From the NCBI GenBank assembly GCA_051294375.1, contig CM119263.1, forward strand, positions 26,006,436 to 26,070,435: 64,000 nucleotides of DNA, in the 5' to 3' direction. Below, one piece after another: positions 1 to 12,858 of the stretch (within the stretch, counting starts at the first letter, position 1; each line of letters starts with the position of its first letter). Both the position numbers and the translations under genes were made by a program. The stretch comes from Paraspadella gotoi (taxonomy: Eukaryota; Chaetognatha). Under the pieces are notes generated by a model. That model had not been told where the DNA came from and did not search any database. It saw only the letters and a list, made by a program, of their open reading frames with translations.

Positions 1-876
1 AGGCGTGTTATGAGAAGTGGTGGACAAAAAGTGGGCAGTGAAGCGCCAGGGCCGTGGTCAAGTAAAGTGAGGGCGTGTGAAGTCAACTAAGGTTTTGTGA
101 AGCTTAACAGTGACGAAAAAAGAAGTGTTAAGTGAGGCCGTGTGAAGTGGAGTGACGAGCGTGTGAATTTTGAAGTGAGATCGCGTGGGAACGTGAAGTG
201 ATGCATGTGATTTGGAAGTTTGAGGACGCTGTGAAGTGAAGTTAAGATGTTGTAATTGTGACGTTAGGGCGTCTAAATTGAAGTGAGGGGCCCGCGTGTT
301 AAAGCTAAAAAAACATCAACACTCTTTTTCACACATCAATATTTCAGTTTTAAATTGTTTTTACATATTCCTCCCATTTCATTATGGTTCAGTAAAGAGA
401 ATAAATTCCTCCAATAAACTGTATCGATATCAAACAACGACGACGAACGCCGGCGCCGTAAGTTCACGCGGACCGCAGCCTCGCGGCGGGGGAACTGTTT
501 GCGGTTTTGCCGCGACTGAGTGCGACGTGTGATGGCGGGTTCGAAAAACTAAATACTGCCGAAAAAAACTCGGAATTTTTTCTTCACGATCGACGATTTT
601 CATCGACACTTATTCCTTCACAATTAATAATTCCCTTTCCGCCAAAAAAAATCGTTAAAAATAAGAAAATATTTAGAGGAAACTTTCTTAGTTAAGTTTA
701 ATCAATAATATCTCCAGACGGTTCGATTCATGGATTTAATGCTCTTCGAGGGTCGAACCGCCCTTTTCTCACTTCGCTCTTTTCAGATCTCATTTTATCG
801 GCGAACGCTTCCCTTCTGCATTTCATCTCTCTCGATCTCTAAATAGAAATAGAGAAGCGAGTTAGAGGTGTCTACG

Positions 877-928
877 ATGCTGCCCCCGAACCCCGAGTGG
901 GCGTTCGAAACTGTGGGATAAGTACGAG
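877..928 (+). pseudogene. Broken copy of CIP4-like exon 1
   Basis: It matches the intact exon at 19544-19594 and keeps the GTGAG donor. A missing G after the ATG and other indels destroy the frame. It is probably a sequencing or assembly artefact rather than a true pseudogene. Confidence 0.75.
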
Positions 929-1593
929 GTGAGTTGCTCGAGTTGTGGGGGGCGAAGTATTATGTGTGACTATGCTAGCAAGTGTTGGTAAATGTAATGA
1001 GTACAGCAGACTCCGCGATCAATAAGGGAGGTGGGCGCTAACTCGCGCCACGCTCCATTTCCCGCCAATCTCTGTGCCGAGATTCTGACGAGATCTCTGC
1101 CGAGATTAGATCCCGTTTCTATAATCCCATTATTGCTTCCTTGATCTCGGGCTTCTTCTTCATTACTCAGATATACTTTCCTTATCGTTTTTCTCTCAGT
1201 TTTTTCTTCATTATTTTCATTCCGATTCTCTCATCCTCTTTAATCTAAAAGAATCTTTTCTGTTCTATCGATCTCTTCTCTTCCTGACCTTCAACTTAAC
1301 CTCTCAACCTTCAATTTCCTTCGTTTTTAACCTCACCTTTTTCTCTTTGCCGCATCCTCACCCCACCTCCTACCTTACTTCGCCCCCCCCATACTATCTC
1401 CCTGACCCCATTCCTAATCTTAATCTACCCTCCACTTTTTCTTCCCTTCTTCCTCCCATTCTCGCCCTACACCCTCCAACACTTTATTCTCGTCCCCACC
1501 TCTCTTTCCACCCCCATCTCGACCCCAACATTTTATTTACCCCAATTTCCTTACACCCAACCCCCCTACTCGCCCCCAACCGTCCTCCGCCAG

Positions 1594-1736
1594 GCACGTC
1601 TACGTTCACGTGAACAACAACAAGGCGTCGAACCTTCATCGCTTTACTATTCGTTCAACTTTTTCAAAATCCTGGAGCGAAATCGAGGCGAAGTTCGCCT
1701 CCTCGCTCAAAGGACCTCGTCAAGAAGTACGACCCT
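1594..1736 (+). pseudogene. Broken copy of CIP4-like exon 2
   Basis: It is 143 nt long against 132 nt in the intact exon (20245-20376), so a net 11 extra bases interrupt the F-BAR reading frame. The acceptor CAG survives; the donor reads GTAGTG instead of GTAAGTG. The excess of insertions again points to unpolished sequence. Confidence 0.75.
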
Positions 1737-3068
1737 GTAGTGGAAGGGTAAACAGAAAAGAACAGAACCGCTTAATGGTGATAGTTTCGGAGAAACGAAA
1801 TTGGGGGCAGGGTGCGTTGCAGAAAAGCAAGTTTTAAATAGAATAGGGGGGATAAAACCTCGACTTTATTTTACCAAAACCAGGATAAGCTTAAGCTATA
1901 TTCCGTCCGTCTTTTTAAGCTCTTTGGTAAAATGGGGGAGATGATGGCAGAGGGAAATGAAAAATTCCTTAACCTCACTCGGCAGGAACATTGAGGAAAA
2001 CATTCTTATTCGAACAGGATTCAAGAGGAGAATCATAAAAAACTGTTGCTGTGATGCTAAGGAGAATGAGTCTCATGAAGTTGGTTAAATGTTAGTTGGA
2101 GAAAAAGAGATTGAAATGAAATATAAGATTATTGAATCAGTTCTAAAGAACAATTAGAGAATAAAGTATTTAAAATTCTGATTGAGGTGTTTTGGTGGAG
2201 ATTACCGATATTGCGAATCAAGACCAAAAAACAAACATAATCTTTAAAAAAATATCCGAGAAAACGAATGATAAAGAAACACAAAATTAAAATTTTATAT
2301 TTATACATTACTTATTCCCCCAAGTTAAACAAACAGAAAACCCAATGAAGAAAAAACGAAGCGGAGAAAATGAGAAACTGCAGTCTTTGTTTGATTGATT
2401 TGATTGATTTGATTGATTTGATTGATTTGATAATTTCATTGATTTCATTAATTTGATTGATTATTCGAATCGGTTTTAAAGGTAAATGTTTGTACTTAAT
2501 AATAGAATAGAAAATGTGAAAGAGAAAGTTTGACATTTTGAAGTGAAAGTGAGAGTGAAAGAAGTGAAGGTGAAGTGGAATCGATGAGTGGGTGAAGAAA
2601 GGGTGAGGTTGTCGCGTGAAAAGTAAAGTCATTGATGAATGGTATGAGGAAGAGGAGGAAGAGGAGGAAGAAGAGAAAGAGGAATTAGATAGAAAAAGGA
2701 AGACTTTAACTGTCGAGCGGACAGCCAACTGGGAATATCTCGACGAAACAACTCAGAATGAGAAGAGAAAATGGAACAAATGAACAATCGACCCAAAGAA
2801 AAAATAAATCAGAAGGATAATGAGGAATATCGGAATGAAATGATATCATCGCAGGTGTATCAAGCCACCAAAAGCAAATCCTTAAATGATATGCTATGAA
2901 AAAAAGGTAAAAACTAACATCTCCATGTAACCTAAACTAAAGGTATTTTAAATATGTATGGTACATAAGAAAAAAGTTGAAAACAAAACACGAACATTGA
3001 TATACGTTTAAAAGTTGAAAAAGTTCTCGTTGCTTATTGGAAACTAACAAGATCAGTTCATCTAATGT

Positions 3069-3330
3069 GTTGCACCGCAGTGACTTTATTTTAACGTGTG
3101 ATCACATGATTAAATAACATGACATGACGACAATAGCTTTATTGAATTTCATCTTTTTTTTATAGTTTTAGAAGAGAGAATTATTTCTTTCTTAACAAAT
3201 GAGCAACAAACAATAGGCAAGTTATGAGCATTTTTAACGTAAGTGGGACCGATCGACGGACAAACATACCGACCGACCGACCGACAAGTGACATATAGAG
3301 TTGCTCCGCGAGTACGTGCGGCGCACCTAA
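3069..3330 (+). mobile_element. Short TIR element, family 2
   Basis: It opens with GTTGCACCGCAGTGAC and closes with an inverted match containing GCGGCGCAC. The interior has the diagnostic stretches CTTAACAAATGAGCAAC and a run of GACC units. Related copies lie at 6144-6419 (reverse), 13951-14213, 15699-16132, about 42640-42861 and about 63160-63342. There is no coding capacity, so it is a MITE-like non-autonomous DNA element. Confidence 0.6.
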
Positions 3331-3471
3331 AAATTTATCAAGAAATTGATCCAACAACCGAAAGCGGAATTTCAAGAGGATCAATGACCGAAAGAAATAA
3401 CGAGTGTGATGAGAACAACAAACAACGACAACGACAACGACAACGACAACAATGGCAGCGGTGACCTGACT

Positions 3472-3486
3472 TTTCTCTCTCTCTCT

Positions 3487-3558
<72 letters not shown>
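3472..3558. repeat. (CT)n microsatellite
   Basis: Interrupted CT dinucleotide run. Open frames across it (RERERE or SLSLSL) are artefacts of the repeat. Confidence 0.95.
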
Positions 3559-3559
<1 letters not shown>

Positions 3560-3754
3560 TTTTTTTTCCGCCGCTAACCAATTAAAAGGAGTGAATACCG
3601 ATCCTGGTGAAATTTTCTCGAACGAACAACAACAACAACAACGACAACTTTTTTATGGTGAGACAGCAGGCGAGACCCGGATGTAAAATCGGGAATTCCG
3701 AATTCCCTCCCGGATGTAAATAGAAAATTAGTGTTCCGGGGAGGAGGGTATGAG

Positions 3755-3789
<35 letters not shown>

Positions 3790-3814
3790 NNNNNNNNNNN
3801 NNNNNNNNNNNNNN
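3790..3814. other. Assembly gap (25 N)
   Basis: The run of N falls inside a GA microsatellite. It joins the duplicated block on its left to unrelated sequence on its right. Confidence 1.
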
Positions 3815-4440
3815 AGTGTGTGAGGGAGTCGTTGGTGAGTGGGTGAGAGTGGTGAAGGTTAAACTCATCAACTGGGCGTCTGAGGAAAGAATCAGGGTAA
3901 GTTAGTGGAGATAAGACAGAGGGCGTCTCTCTTCTAAAACTGGAAAAAAATTGTAAAGTAATCTTACCCAAAGGTAAGTCACTGGGACAGCCTTCTTGCT
4001 GGTTCCATTGGCAAACGACTCGAACGACGCCGCTTCCTTCGTATGCGCGATGAAGGCTCCAATTCGATGCCGCCGTCGTCGTCGTTCGTTCGTTCGCCAG
4101 TTGTCGGTCCACGCCTGCGGGCGCCGCTCCGCCATGTCGCAGAACAGGACACCGCCACATTTGTTGACGCCGGTCGGCATTCACCGTCGCCGCATGGACG
4201 AGATTAGCCCGGTGGGGCTGTTTTGGACGAACAAAGTAGCCGCCAAAGACAAGACGATCCAGAAAACGATCGAAAGTTCAGCCCGATTTGCCGTTTTCGT
4301 CGCATTTCGTTTTGTTTTTTAGTTTTGTTTTGTTTTTTATTACAAACGTTTTTTATTTGTTATCAACATTTTAATTTCAAACTTTGTTTCTAGTTATAAA
4401 ATAAAATTACGCCTTTATTTGATCAAAAACTCAGCGTCGC
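3815..4440. other. CpG-rich stretch without recognised gene
   Basis: It contains many CG dinucleotides and GTCGTC-type triplets, unlike its AT-rich surroundings. A minus-strand open frame (3972-4180) ends at a plausible GTAAGA donor, but its translation is Arg-rich and I recognise no family. It could be a first exon or promoter of an unidentified gene, or simply GTC-repeat-derived sequence. Confidence 0.3.
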
Positions 4441-4477
4441 ACGAGCTTGTCGTGATTCATTCTGAATTTAAAGAAAA

Positions 4478-5330
4478 AACAAGTTGAGCAAACAATGGTC
4501 GGATCTTCCCACGATAATTAGTAGTAATTAATTATTTTTTTAATTAATTCAAGTTAATTTCAATGTTGTTTTGAGTATTTTTTTGTCACTGGAACCACGA
4601 CAAAAGCAACGACGACGATTGATGGCGACGACGAAAAAAATGCCGATAACGATGACTTAACTTGATTGATTGATTTTGATTGATTAATTATGATTGATTA
4701 AATAATAATTAATGATAAAATAAATTGATTTTCTAATAATTAATTATTAGATAATAAATTGCTTTATTGAATAAATAAATTGTTAAGATTAATTGACTGA
4801 TTATTTAATTATTTGATTATTAATTGACTAATTGATTAATTTAACTGATTAATTATTTGATCATTAATACATCCTGCATTTACATTTAATATTAAAAGAA
4901 AAAGAAGCATAATAAATTCTGTGTGAAACGGTTTTTTTCATTTAAAACTCATTTCTACTCAACGATTTCATCGAACTGATCAGATTAATCACAAACATTC
5001 CTTACCGACATAAAAAAATTTAAGGTCTATTGCCCTATCCACTTATGAAGTATTTGCATTCAAATAGGGAAATAGCTGTTGTTTTATCCATTTAAAATAC
5101 ACTTCCAATCACACGATTCCATCGAAACTTGATATCCAGCTCAATCACACACTTTCGGGACGGACGAACCGACGGATGGACGGACATTATTTTTTTTGCA
5201 TAATTATCATAATTTGATGTTCTGATATGATATAAGTGAGTACCGGAAAAATTGTGGGGCAGACCGACAAGACCACAAAGTTGAATTATAGAGTCAGGAA
5301 TCTGCTGTAATCAGATCCGACAAAAAAAAT
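4478..5330 (-). mobile_element. TIR element family 1, reverse copy
   Basis: Read on the minus strand it starts with the family-1 end (a GTCGGATCTGA variant with CTGATTACAG) and ends with GATCCGACCATTGTTTGC. Inside are the family's AATTAATTGATT-rich zone and the segment resembling the one at 55250-55560. It has no ORF. Copies elsewhere are at 37303, 44009, 49856, 54840 and 61711. Confidence 0.65.
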
Positions 5331-5870
5331 TGAAAAGTGGAGCACTGGTTTTATTTAAACGGAGGCCACGAGTCGTTGATCTCGGTAAAAACGAAAGGAA
5401 AAAAATGAAAGAACGGTAACAGAGAAAAACGATATTCGATGCATCCTTCGCCTTTTTAATTATTTTTTTAAAGTATTTATTATTTAAATAATCTTTTTAA
5501 AAAATTATATAATTTGGCCAAACAGATAAGTTCGCAGAGAGTTGATGTGGAAAATAATATGAAGAGGCAGTCAGACATAAAAAAGTAAGAGAGAAAGAAC
5601 TGTTGACATAATAATGTGACTAATCACTAAATAGAAATGCAGCGGGACTTAATCCGACGCCAACGCATTGAGAAAAATTATTTTAAAATTCAGCACAATT
5701 TTTCCCGTCGTTTTTTCCAGTTAGGTCGGTGAAAGATCGTCAATTACAGGCGAGCGGCCCGTTGTAAACTCGATTCGAAAAAAAAAAAAAATCAGTTAAA
5801 ACGAAACGATTATTACAGAAAAAAATAAATATTAAAACCAATTTGAAATTTCTTCCGCAATATGGTCGTC
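5331..5870. other. Non-coding, nothing recognised
   Basis: AT-rich sequence with short homopolymer runs; I see no gene, RNA or repeat-family match. Confidence 0.5.
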
Positions 5871-5879
5871 AAAAAGAAA

Positions 5880-5935
5880 TTGAGAGAAGAGGAAAGAGAG
5901 AGAGAGATGAAGAGAGAGAGAGGACGGAGAGAGAG

Positions 5936-5977
<42 letters not shown>

Positions 5978-5996
5978 ACAGAGAGGAGAGAAGAGA
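5880..5996. repeat. (GA)n microsatellite
   Basis: Imperfect GA/GAGAG run of about 115 bp. Confidence 0.95.
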
Positions 5997-6143
5997 AGAG
6001 GCTGGTGGCTGGCGATAATCGAGACAAGTTTCGGGTAATCGAGTAATTTTGGGTGACAAACGTCGCCTTTCGAAAAAGGAAGGAAGCGAAAAGTCTTTTT
6101 CGCGATGTTGACGAAAAACTTTAATCCGAGTTTCTTTTTTAAG

Positions 6144-6419
6144 ATGCGCCGCGAGTAACTCGCGAGCAACTCCTATAAGTCACTTTTCGCGTCGGTCGGT
6201 TTCGTCGGTAAGTCTGTCCGCGGTCTGTCCCAACTTCTAAAACTGCTCATAAAATGTATAATTGTTGCTCATTTGTTAAGACAGGAAAAGAAAAATTCCT
6301 ATAGCAGTGCATGTCATAAATACACGGCCTAAGAAATAATGGTAGTCAAGTAGTCATGTCATGTCACCCTGACGTCATGTCATGTTCAGATCATACACAA
6401 AAACACACGCTGCGCAACA
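6144..6419 (-). mobile_element. TIR element family 2, reverse copy
   Basis: It begins GCGCCGCGAGTAACTC and ends TGCGCAACAC, inverted relative to the copy at 3069. The interior has GTTGCTCATTTGTTAAG. Confidence 0.6.
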
Positions 6420-6809
6420 CATTGGAATTATCGTTTTGTTTATATAAAAGGGAAATATTTTTTTATAAAAATCGATTTACAATGATTGCAGCGTTCAGCA
6501 TTTTATTTTTTAAATCTGCTTTTTTTTTAAAGGAAGGTATTTCTTCAAATATGGCGTGACTCTTAAAAGTGTTTTTTCACCATTCAACGATTCTTGAATC
6601 AGTTTGTTAAGAGTAATGCTTCATTTTATAGTGAATTTTTGTTTTTTTAAATCACAAAGTTTTCACAACATCTTCTTTGCCCGAAAATCGAATGTTGATT
6701 TCGTCGAAGAATTCTCGAAGAATTTTAAAGGAGAAGACGGAAATCACGAATCCGTTCGATCGGGGGAAAAAGCCATATCTCCAGGGCTCTCTCGGATACT
6801 TCCGGGAAG

Positions 6810-7023
6810 AGAGAGAGAGCAGCGAGCGAGAGAAGAGAGAGAGAGAGAGAAGAAGAGAGAGAGTGAGAGAGAGAGAGAGAAGAGAGAGAGTGAGAGAGAG
6901 CAGAGAGAGAGATTCTTTAGGAAGGTCTCCACTACCAAAACACAATTACTTTTAAGGGAAAGATAGAAAGCAGAGGGCACACACATCTTAGAGAGATGAG
7001 AGAGGAGAGAGAGGACGAGAGAG

Positions 7024-7061
<38 letters not shown>

Positions 7062-7163
7062 GATCTTTAGGAAGTCTCACTAACAAAAACAAATTACTTT
7101 TAAGGAAAGAGAGAAAGAGAGACACACACCTTAGAGAGAGAGGAGAGAGAAGATGAGAGAGAT

Positions 7164-7194
<31 letters not shown>

Positions 7195-7215
7195 TAGAGC
7201 ACGACAGAGAGAGGA
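6810..7215. repeat. GA-rich tandem duplication
   Basis: Two GA-rich blocks (about 6905-7060 and 7060-7240) each carry a copy of a non-GA segment containing AATTACTTTTAAGG, so a unit of about 155 bp is repeated. The copies differ by small indels. Confidence 0.75.
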
Positions 7216-7544
7216 AGAGCAGATTAGAACTTTAAACAAAGCTGCTAAAAAACGTTATAAAAAACATTCTGAATAATAATTATCTCCGAAAAAAAAAAGC
7301 ATTTCTGTGAAAATCGAAAGGATTTAATAGAGATGACATCGATTATCCTTGACGATAACAACTGGTGTGATCAAAGTTAGTTTTCCAATTTGCGATTTAT
7401 TGCACGGACTGCCGCAACTTTCCGCCTCCACCAATCGCAACTTTGCTGTGGCGACAGAGAGAGAGGAGCACACGGACGCCACAGTGTTGAGAACGACGAC
7501 CACGATTAAGGTAATGCGCGTGAAATCCGAGGGGAAATATCGAT

Positions 7545-7645
7545 GGAGAGAGAGAGAGAGGACAGAAGAGAGAGAGAGAGAACGAGAGAGATCGAGAGAG
7601 AGATGAGAGAGATGAGAGAGAGGAAGAGAGAGAGAGATAGAAAAA
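7545..7645. repeat. (GA)n microsatellite
   Basis: Imperfect GA run of about 100 bp with GATGAGA interruptions. Confidence 0.9.
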
Positions 7646-7649
7646 AGAA

Positions 7650-9327
7650 CCGAAGTCAAAATTGCCCTTTTCTCTTCCAAGAGAGAGCCAATGTCGACAT
7701 ATACGTTATTAAACAGAGAGAAAAACAGTTGACGAAAAGCTATGTGTAAAAAAATCGTTGAGACATAGCAAACAGCGTCTTGAAGAAAGCGAGCAGCCAA
7801 AAGAGAACCATTTCTATTTGCAGCCAAAGAAAGGCGCAACGCTTGCGTTTTCTCAATGACGAAATCTTGAAGATTTAAGTAAGCCGAGGCCGGAACGGTG
7901 TCAGTGTGAACGAGTCCGTGATCCAACGCGAATCACATTTCAGGCCGAGATCACATCTCATCTTTCTTGAGCCAATCTGATCATTTCTGTTTTATGAAGG
8001 GGGTCGGCGGACAGTTCTATTTTTTTTCATTCTCTTTTACCTTTTTACTTTTTACTTTTTACTTTTTACTTTCTTTCTTCTTTATTTCTTTCTTTCTTTC
8101 TTTCTTTTTTTTATTTTTTTAAAAATACTAGAGATAAGTTTTTTTTTAGGCTTTTATTTATTTATTTGCTGTTTAAACGACAAATTTAATTCAATTGGTT
8201 TTCGTTTTTCGCAAAATTACACATTTACCCAAAAAATGTGAAAATTTTTTACGCACATTCGAAAATGGAAATCCGTTTTTAAATCACAATTTTTTAAAAG
8301 TTTGTCAGTTAAAATCTTATATGGCGATGTAAAAAAAAACGAAAATTTAAAGGCCATAAGTGATGCATTTGTTGGGAAAAAGGAAAAAGTCTCGGGGGAT
8401 GAGATTGTGTAGTGATACTTGCAGAAAAGAACTCCCACGTGAAATCAAGGATGAAAGGTGCCGATTTATTTGGCTGGGAAATCGAGTTTGGAAAATCCAG
8501 TTTCCGAGTTTGGAGGCGTTCCCGACGTTAAATCCCTCTCGATGGCAGATTTGCGATTTATTGGATCTTTATTTTGAATCGATCGCGAAAGTCTCACAAA
8601 TCGTTTGTTTCGTAAACAATTGATTTTATATATTGGCCAGTTTTGACTGTTACTCTTTTAAATAATTGAATATTTGAAGAAGAATAGAAAAACGATCAAA
8701 TTTTTTTTAAACAAAATTATATTTATAATTTGGAAAGGTTAAATTCTATTTATTCTAATGTTGTTTAACTGGGGTCAACGTTATAACTTTAGATCAATTG
8801 AAACGTACATATGCTGAATGGGTTTTCGTCCATTTTCTGGGGATGAACAAACACAGGCGATAGTCCGACGAAGATAAGGGAGAGGCTTGAATGACTTTGA
8901 ACAAGTGTTTCTAAAGACTTTAAAGGAATGCCTTCGATAAAAGAGGCAGTTTCTAATATAATAATAAAAATAAGAATAAAAAAAGAGGTTACTAAACGCT
9001 TTGACATTAAAAAGAAAATCCATAAAAACTTTGCCACGTTTAGCAAAAATTTTTCAAAAACAGTGGAGCGAAAAAAAAAGAAGAAAATTAGCGAAAAAAA
9101 AACATAGTCATTTGTCGAGAGAGACTATTACAACGAATTCGTCAAACTGAGGCTTACAGTGGGATCCGGGCATCTTCGTCGACCTCGATCCTCGAGACGT
9201 CAAAGAATCGGAGGCCCGTATGCCGGAACGTATGCCCGGTTTCATGCCCGCCCGGCGCTCTTTTCAGCCCCCCCTCCTCTTCCTCTCTTGTTTCCTTCAT
9301 TTGCATTTTTTTTCTTTCTAAAAGATT
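7650..9327. other. Non-coding, no gene recognised
   Basis: It has short TTTAC and TTTC runs (8038-8105) and otherwise ordinary AT-rich DNA. An exon-like stretch lies near 9152-9235, after a CAG acceptor, with an open frame encoding WDPGIFVDLDPRDVKES. I do not recognise it and see no flanking exons in phase. Confidence 0.4.
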
Positions 9328-9730
9328 CGAGAGGAAAGTTCTCTCGTCAATTGTTGCGAATTGAGAGGAAATTGAGGAATTGAGAAATTGAGAATGCAGA
9401 ATTGAGAGGAAGTTTCTCTCCTCATTTGTTGCGAATTGAGAGGAATTGAGAATGAGGAATTTGAGAATTGAGAGGAAAGTTCTCTCGTCATTGTTTGGCG
9501 AAATGAGAGGAATTGAGAATGAGAATGAGAATTTGAGAATTGAAATTGAGAAATGAGAGGAAATTCTCTCGTCATTGTTGCTAATTGAGAGGAATTGAGA
9601 ATTGAGAATGAGAATGAGAATTTGAGATTGAGAGGAAGTTCTCGCGTCATTGTTGCCGAATTGAGAGGAAAAATGAGAATTGAGAATTGATAATTGAGAC
9701 GGAAGTTCTCCTCTTCATTTGTTGCTCAAC
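9328..9730. repeat. Minisatellite, units of about 70-80 bp
   Basis: About five diverged copies of a unit built from GAATTGAGAGGAA and TTCTCTCGTCATTGTTG. Units vary in length by small indels, as in the noisy blocks nearby. Confidence 0.85.
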
Positions 9731-12410
9731 TCCGCCCGCTCTCCTTTCCAAAAATCCCTCACAAAAGGGACCCAGCGGTTTTTTCTCTCTCTCTTCTTTT
9801 TTTCAAGGGGGGGGGGGAGGGAGGGGACAGCTCTTTCTGTCGTCATTGATCACCGACACGTCTTTCTCTCGGGTTTATCACCAAAGCGGTCCTTATGGGT
9901 ATCGAATAAACTGATGCACTCCATTCATTTATAATATTTTTTTTGTGTATAATGCTTTAGGTTCTATAGATTAAAAGGGCCATTTATTTTTCATGTCATT
10001 AAGTGAAGATCTTTAGTAGTATTTCTTTTTACCTTTTTTCACTACTGAAAAAAAAAAAAAATCCTTATCACCATTTATTACCCGGCTCATCTTCACTCTT
10101 TACCAACTATTCATCACCCGTATTTCCTTTTACTCCATTGATCACTCGCTCTCTTTTTCATTTCAATTCCCATTATTTTTTTGAAAAAGCAGTCAAGAAG
10201 AAAGCGTGTAATTCACTAAGAAAAAAAAACAAACTTTTCATCATAGTTTTGTACAGTTATGCCCATAGTCTTTTTTTTTTTAAATTGTAAGTATTATGGC
10301 TCTGAATAAGATATTCATTTATTAAAGTATAGATCGTTATTTTCTTTCTTTCACAACCTAACCCAAACACTTTTTAGGATATCCTCTTTTTCTTTTAGTA
10401 GTGCGAACACCCGATGGCCCCCGCCGGGGATTCCATGCCCTTTTGCCCGAAAAACGCGAACAAACGAGGATCGCACGTTCGTCGTCGTTCGTCGTCATTA
10501 TCATCATCATCAATCTCTAACGTTCATCACTACGGGCTCGAAGGTTCCTCTCCTCTTTTTTTTCCAAGCCCTCGACCTTACCTCTACTTTTACCTTTCAG
10601 TTTAAAACGCCTTTATGTCCCATAATGGTTTCGCCTTCTTGAGGAAATGATTGGTGGCCTCACCGTCACCGTCCCCAGCCATTCTGTCATCTCTCTCCAT
10701 CTCTCCATCTCTCCGTCGGGCCCCTTTTACCTCTTTCTTTTTTTTCTTTTTTTTCTTTCTTTTGTTTATCTCTCTTGCGTTCTCAAAGACGATCAACTTA
10801 AGCTCGAAAGGAGAGAACAAGCGTTAGCAATTAACATTGTAAACTTTTTAACCATTTTTTTAAAGTTTTATTATTTTAAAAATATTTAAGCCAATTATAC
10901 ATGTGGTATTTAGGGTTACAATTTTTATTCGAAAAGAAAAAGTATTTTTTTTTAAATAAATGTCGCAGACTTCGCCCACACAAAATCGCTATTAAAAAAA
11001 AAAAACTTTGTCCGAGAACGGGAAATTTCTGATTCACCTGTATTATAAAATATTGCCAGTAAATAAAGTATTTTTATGCTTATATAAACTGAAAAATAAA
11101 TTAAAGGATTTCTTTCCTTTTTTTTGTTTCGTTAATTTAGTTTTTGGTTCGAAAAAATAAAGGTTCGCCTGGTAGTAAAGTTGTGCAGATTTATTCCAAG
11201 ATTAAGAAATCTGGATCCGGTGAAACAAACAGACGACAAAATACAGTAGTAGCGAATAGAAATTTTGAACGGAATATAACGCTTACAAGTTACAGTGAAG
11301 GTTTACAGTATTCGTTGTTTATTCCGTGTTTTTTTTCGTCCCGTCGATGAAAACGCTTCGTTCGTTCGTCGGGAGTCCGTCCTTTCGCCATCTGAAAACG
11401 GGGGCTACTTCTTGTCGTTCGTCGTCGTCGTCGTCGTCGTCGTCGTCTCCGTCGATATCATTCCTCTTTTTTTGTATCGTCGACGTAAATATCGTCGTTG
11501 TCGTCGTCGACTCCGCGCAAACCAAAAAGGATTTTTTTATTTTTTTTAAAAAATCTTCTCGTCGATTTTGTTTATTTTTTTTTTCTTGAAAAAATCGAAG
11601 CGGTTTTCTGCTTCTGTCGTTTTCATCTGTCGACCGACTTTTAAAGCCGACGAAATCGAGCCACCTGCTCTTTTTTAGCCTTTTCATGTTTTTCCTCCGC
11701 AAATCGAAGCACTTTATATTTGTTACCTCAGTCTCCTCTTCCCCGGACTCCTCTCACTTTGTCATTTCTTTGGGGGAACTAAAGTTTGGCAGTTTTGATT
11801 GAATTCTATACTAAACAAAGGTTTTGATTGAATTTAAACCAAAAAAAAGATAATAAATTTAGAAAAAAAGAAAGAAAAAGGCGCGGCGATGGCTGGTTTG
11901 AAAACTGCCTTTTTTTTTTGCAGAATAATAAAAAAATAAATAAAAAAAAGTAATTAAAAACAAATAAAAATAAAGATGGTTTTAAAAAAAAAGCTTTGCT
12001 TATTTTCTCTTTTTCCTGTCGTAGTTATCGTCGTCGGTCCGTCGTTGTCGTCTGCATAAGTCGTTGACAACAACGTGATAGCGAAGTGAAGGCTTTTAAA
12101 AACTCACGAAAGCTTCGGTTAATTGCCTGGCAGGAAATCACCTGGCAAAGTTTGGAACTGCTTCGCGAAAAAACTGTCTGCTTTTTTTTCTCAATCGAAA
12201 CGGTTGAATGATATTTATTGTTTACATAGGTGAGCTTTTAAACAAAAGAGATTACCAAGGATTATGAATTTTATTTAAAGATAAAAATGGACACTTGTTA
12301 AAAAAGTTTGTTTGACTAAAAAAAAAACTTTAAAAATGAAAAAAGGGGAAAGAAATTCCGTAAATTTCTTTAGTTTTAATATTTCTTTCCCAAACACAAC
12401 TCATTAGAGT
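9731..12410. other. Non-coding stretch, no gene recognised
   Basis: It contains a G-run (9807-9828), (TCG)n/(GTC)n triplets (about 11420-11510 and 12015-12050), poly-T/A runs and AT-rich sequence. A CpG-rich block at 10412-10500 has an open frame but nothing recognisable. Confidence 0.4.
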
Positions 12411-12462
12411 GTGATGGCAAATTTAAAGCATTTTAAAATTTTGATTCCCTTTTATGGGTTTC

Positions 12463-12466
<4 letters not shown>

Positions 12467-12493
<27 letters not shown>

Positions 12494-12524
12494 TTCTTTC
12501 TTTCTTTTTTTCTTTCTTTCTTTC

Positions 12525-12569
<45 letters not shown>

Positions 12570-12602
12570 TTTTTTCTTTCTTCTTTCTTTCTTTCTTTCT
12601 TT
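12467..12602. repeat. (TTTC)n microsatellite
   Basis: About 135 bp of TTTC tetranucleotides with a few interruptions. Confidence 0.95.
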
Positions 12603-12858
12603 TCAAACTTTTTTCAGTCCAATTCTTTGCTTTAATGATGGAAACAGAATAAAAAGTTCGTTTAAATTGACGTCATTGATGAGATTCAATGAGTTAGCTC
12701 TCGTTGTCGGTGAGAAGAAAACGGCAAAATCAGGCGAGATCCGGCGAGATCTTTTGAGTTTGAATGTGTTAAACGCGCTAGTTTAACTAAACTATCACGT
12801 GAAATAAGAAACGTAATCGCGTTTTTGAGTTGGTATCACAGCTTTTTATCCTACTGAG

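Larger units (their letters stand above)
1..2385. repeat. Indel-ridden duplicate of 18728-20970
   Basis: This block aligns end to end with 18728-20970: the same minisatellite, the same first two exons of the CIP4-like gene and the same intron. It differs by very frequent one-base insertions and deletions and is about 6% longer. The coding exons at 877-928 and 1594-1736 are broken here and intact in the other copy. Similarity stops near 2385 at a TTGATT-type repeat, where the sequence switches to a copy of 13141 onward. An excess of scattered single-base insertions is typical of uncorrected long reads, so I read this as an assembly or polishing artefact. A recent segmental duplication is possible but less likely. 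Confidence 0.85.
2390..3789. repeat. Duplicate of 13141-14690
   Basis: It begins in a run of TTGATT units and continues collinearly with 13141-14690, through a GA/CT tract, to the N gap. The other copy is about 10% longer and carries a roughly 40-nt stretch near 13715-13757 that is absent here. Both copies contain the same TIR element (3069-3330 here). No gene is recognisable. Confidence 0.8.

Noticed and set aside
3972-4180. CpG-rich minus-strand frame ending at a GTAAGA donor
   Set aside because: Arg-rich translation largely driven by GTC triplets; no homology recognised. Kept only as a CpG-rich stretch.
8360-8623. 87-codon plus frame with a small exon-like core (KELPREIKDER)
   Set aside because: Too short and isolated; no phase-compatible neighbours found.
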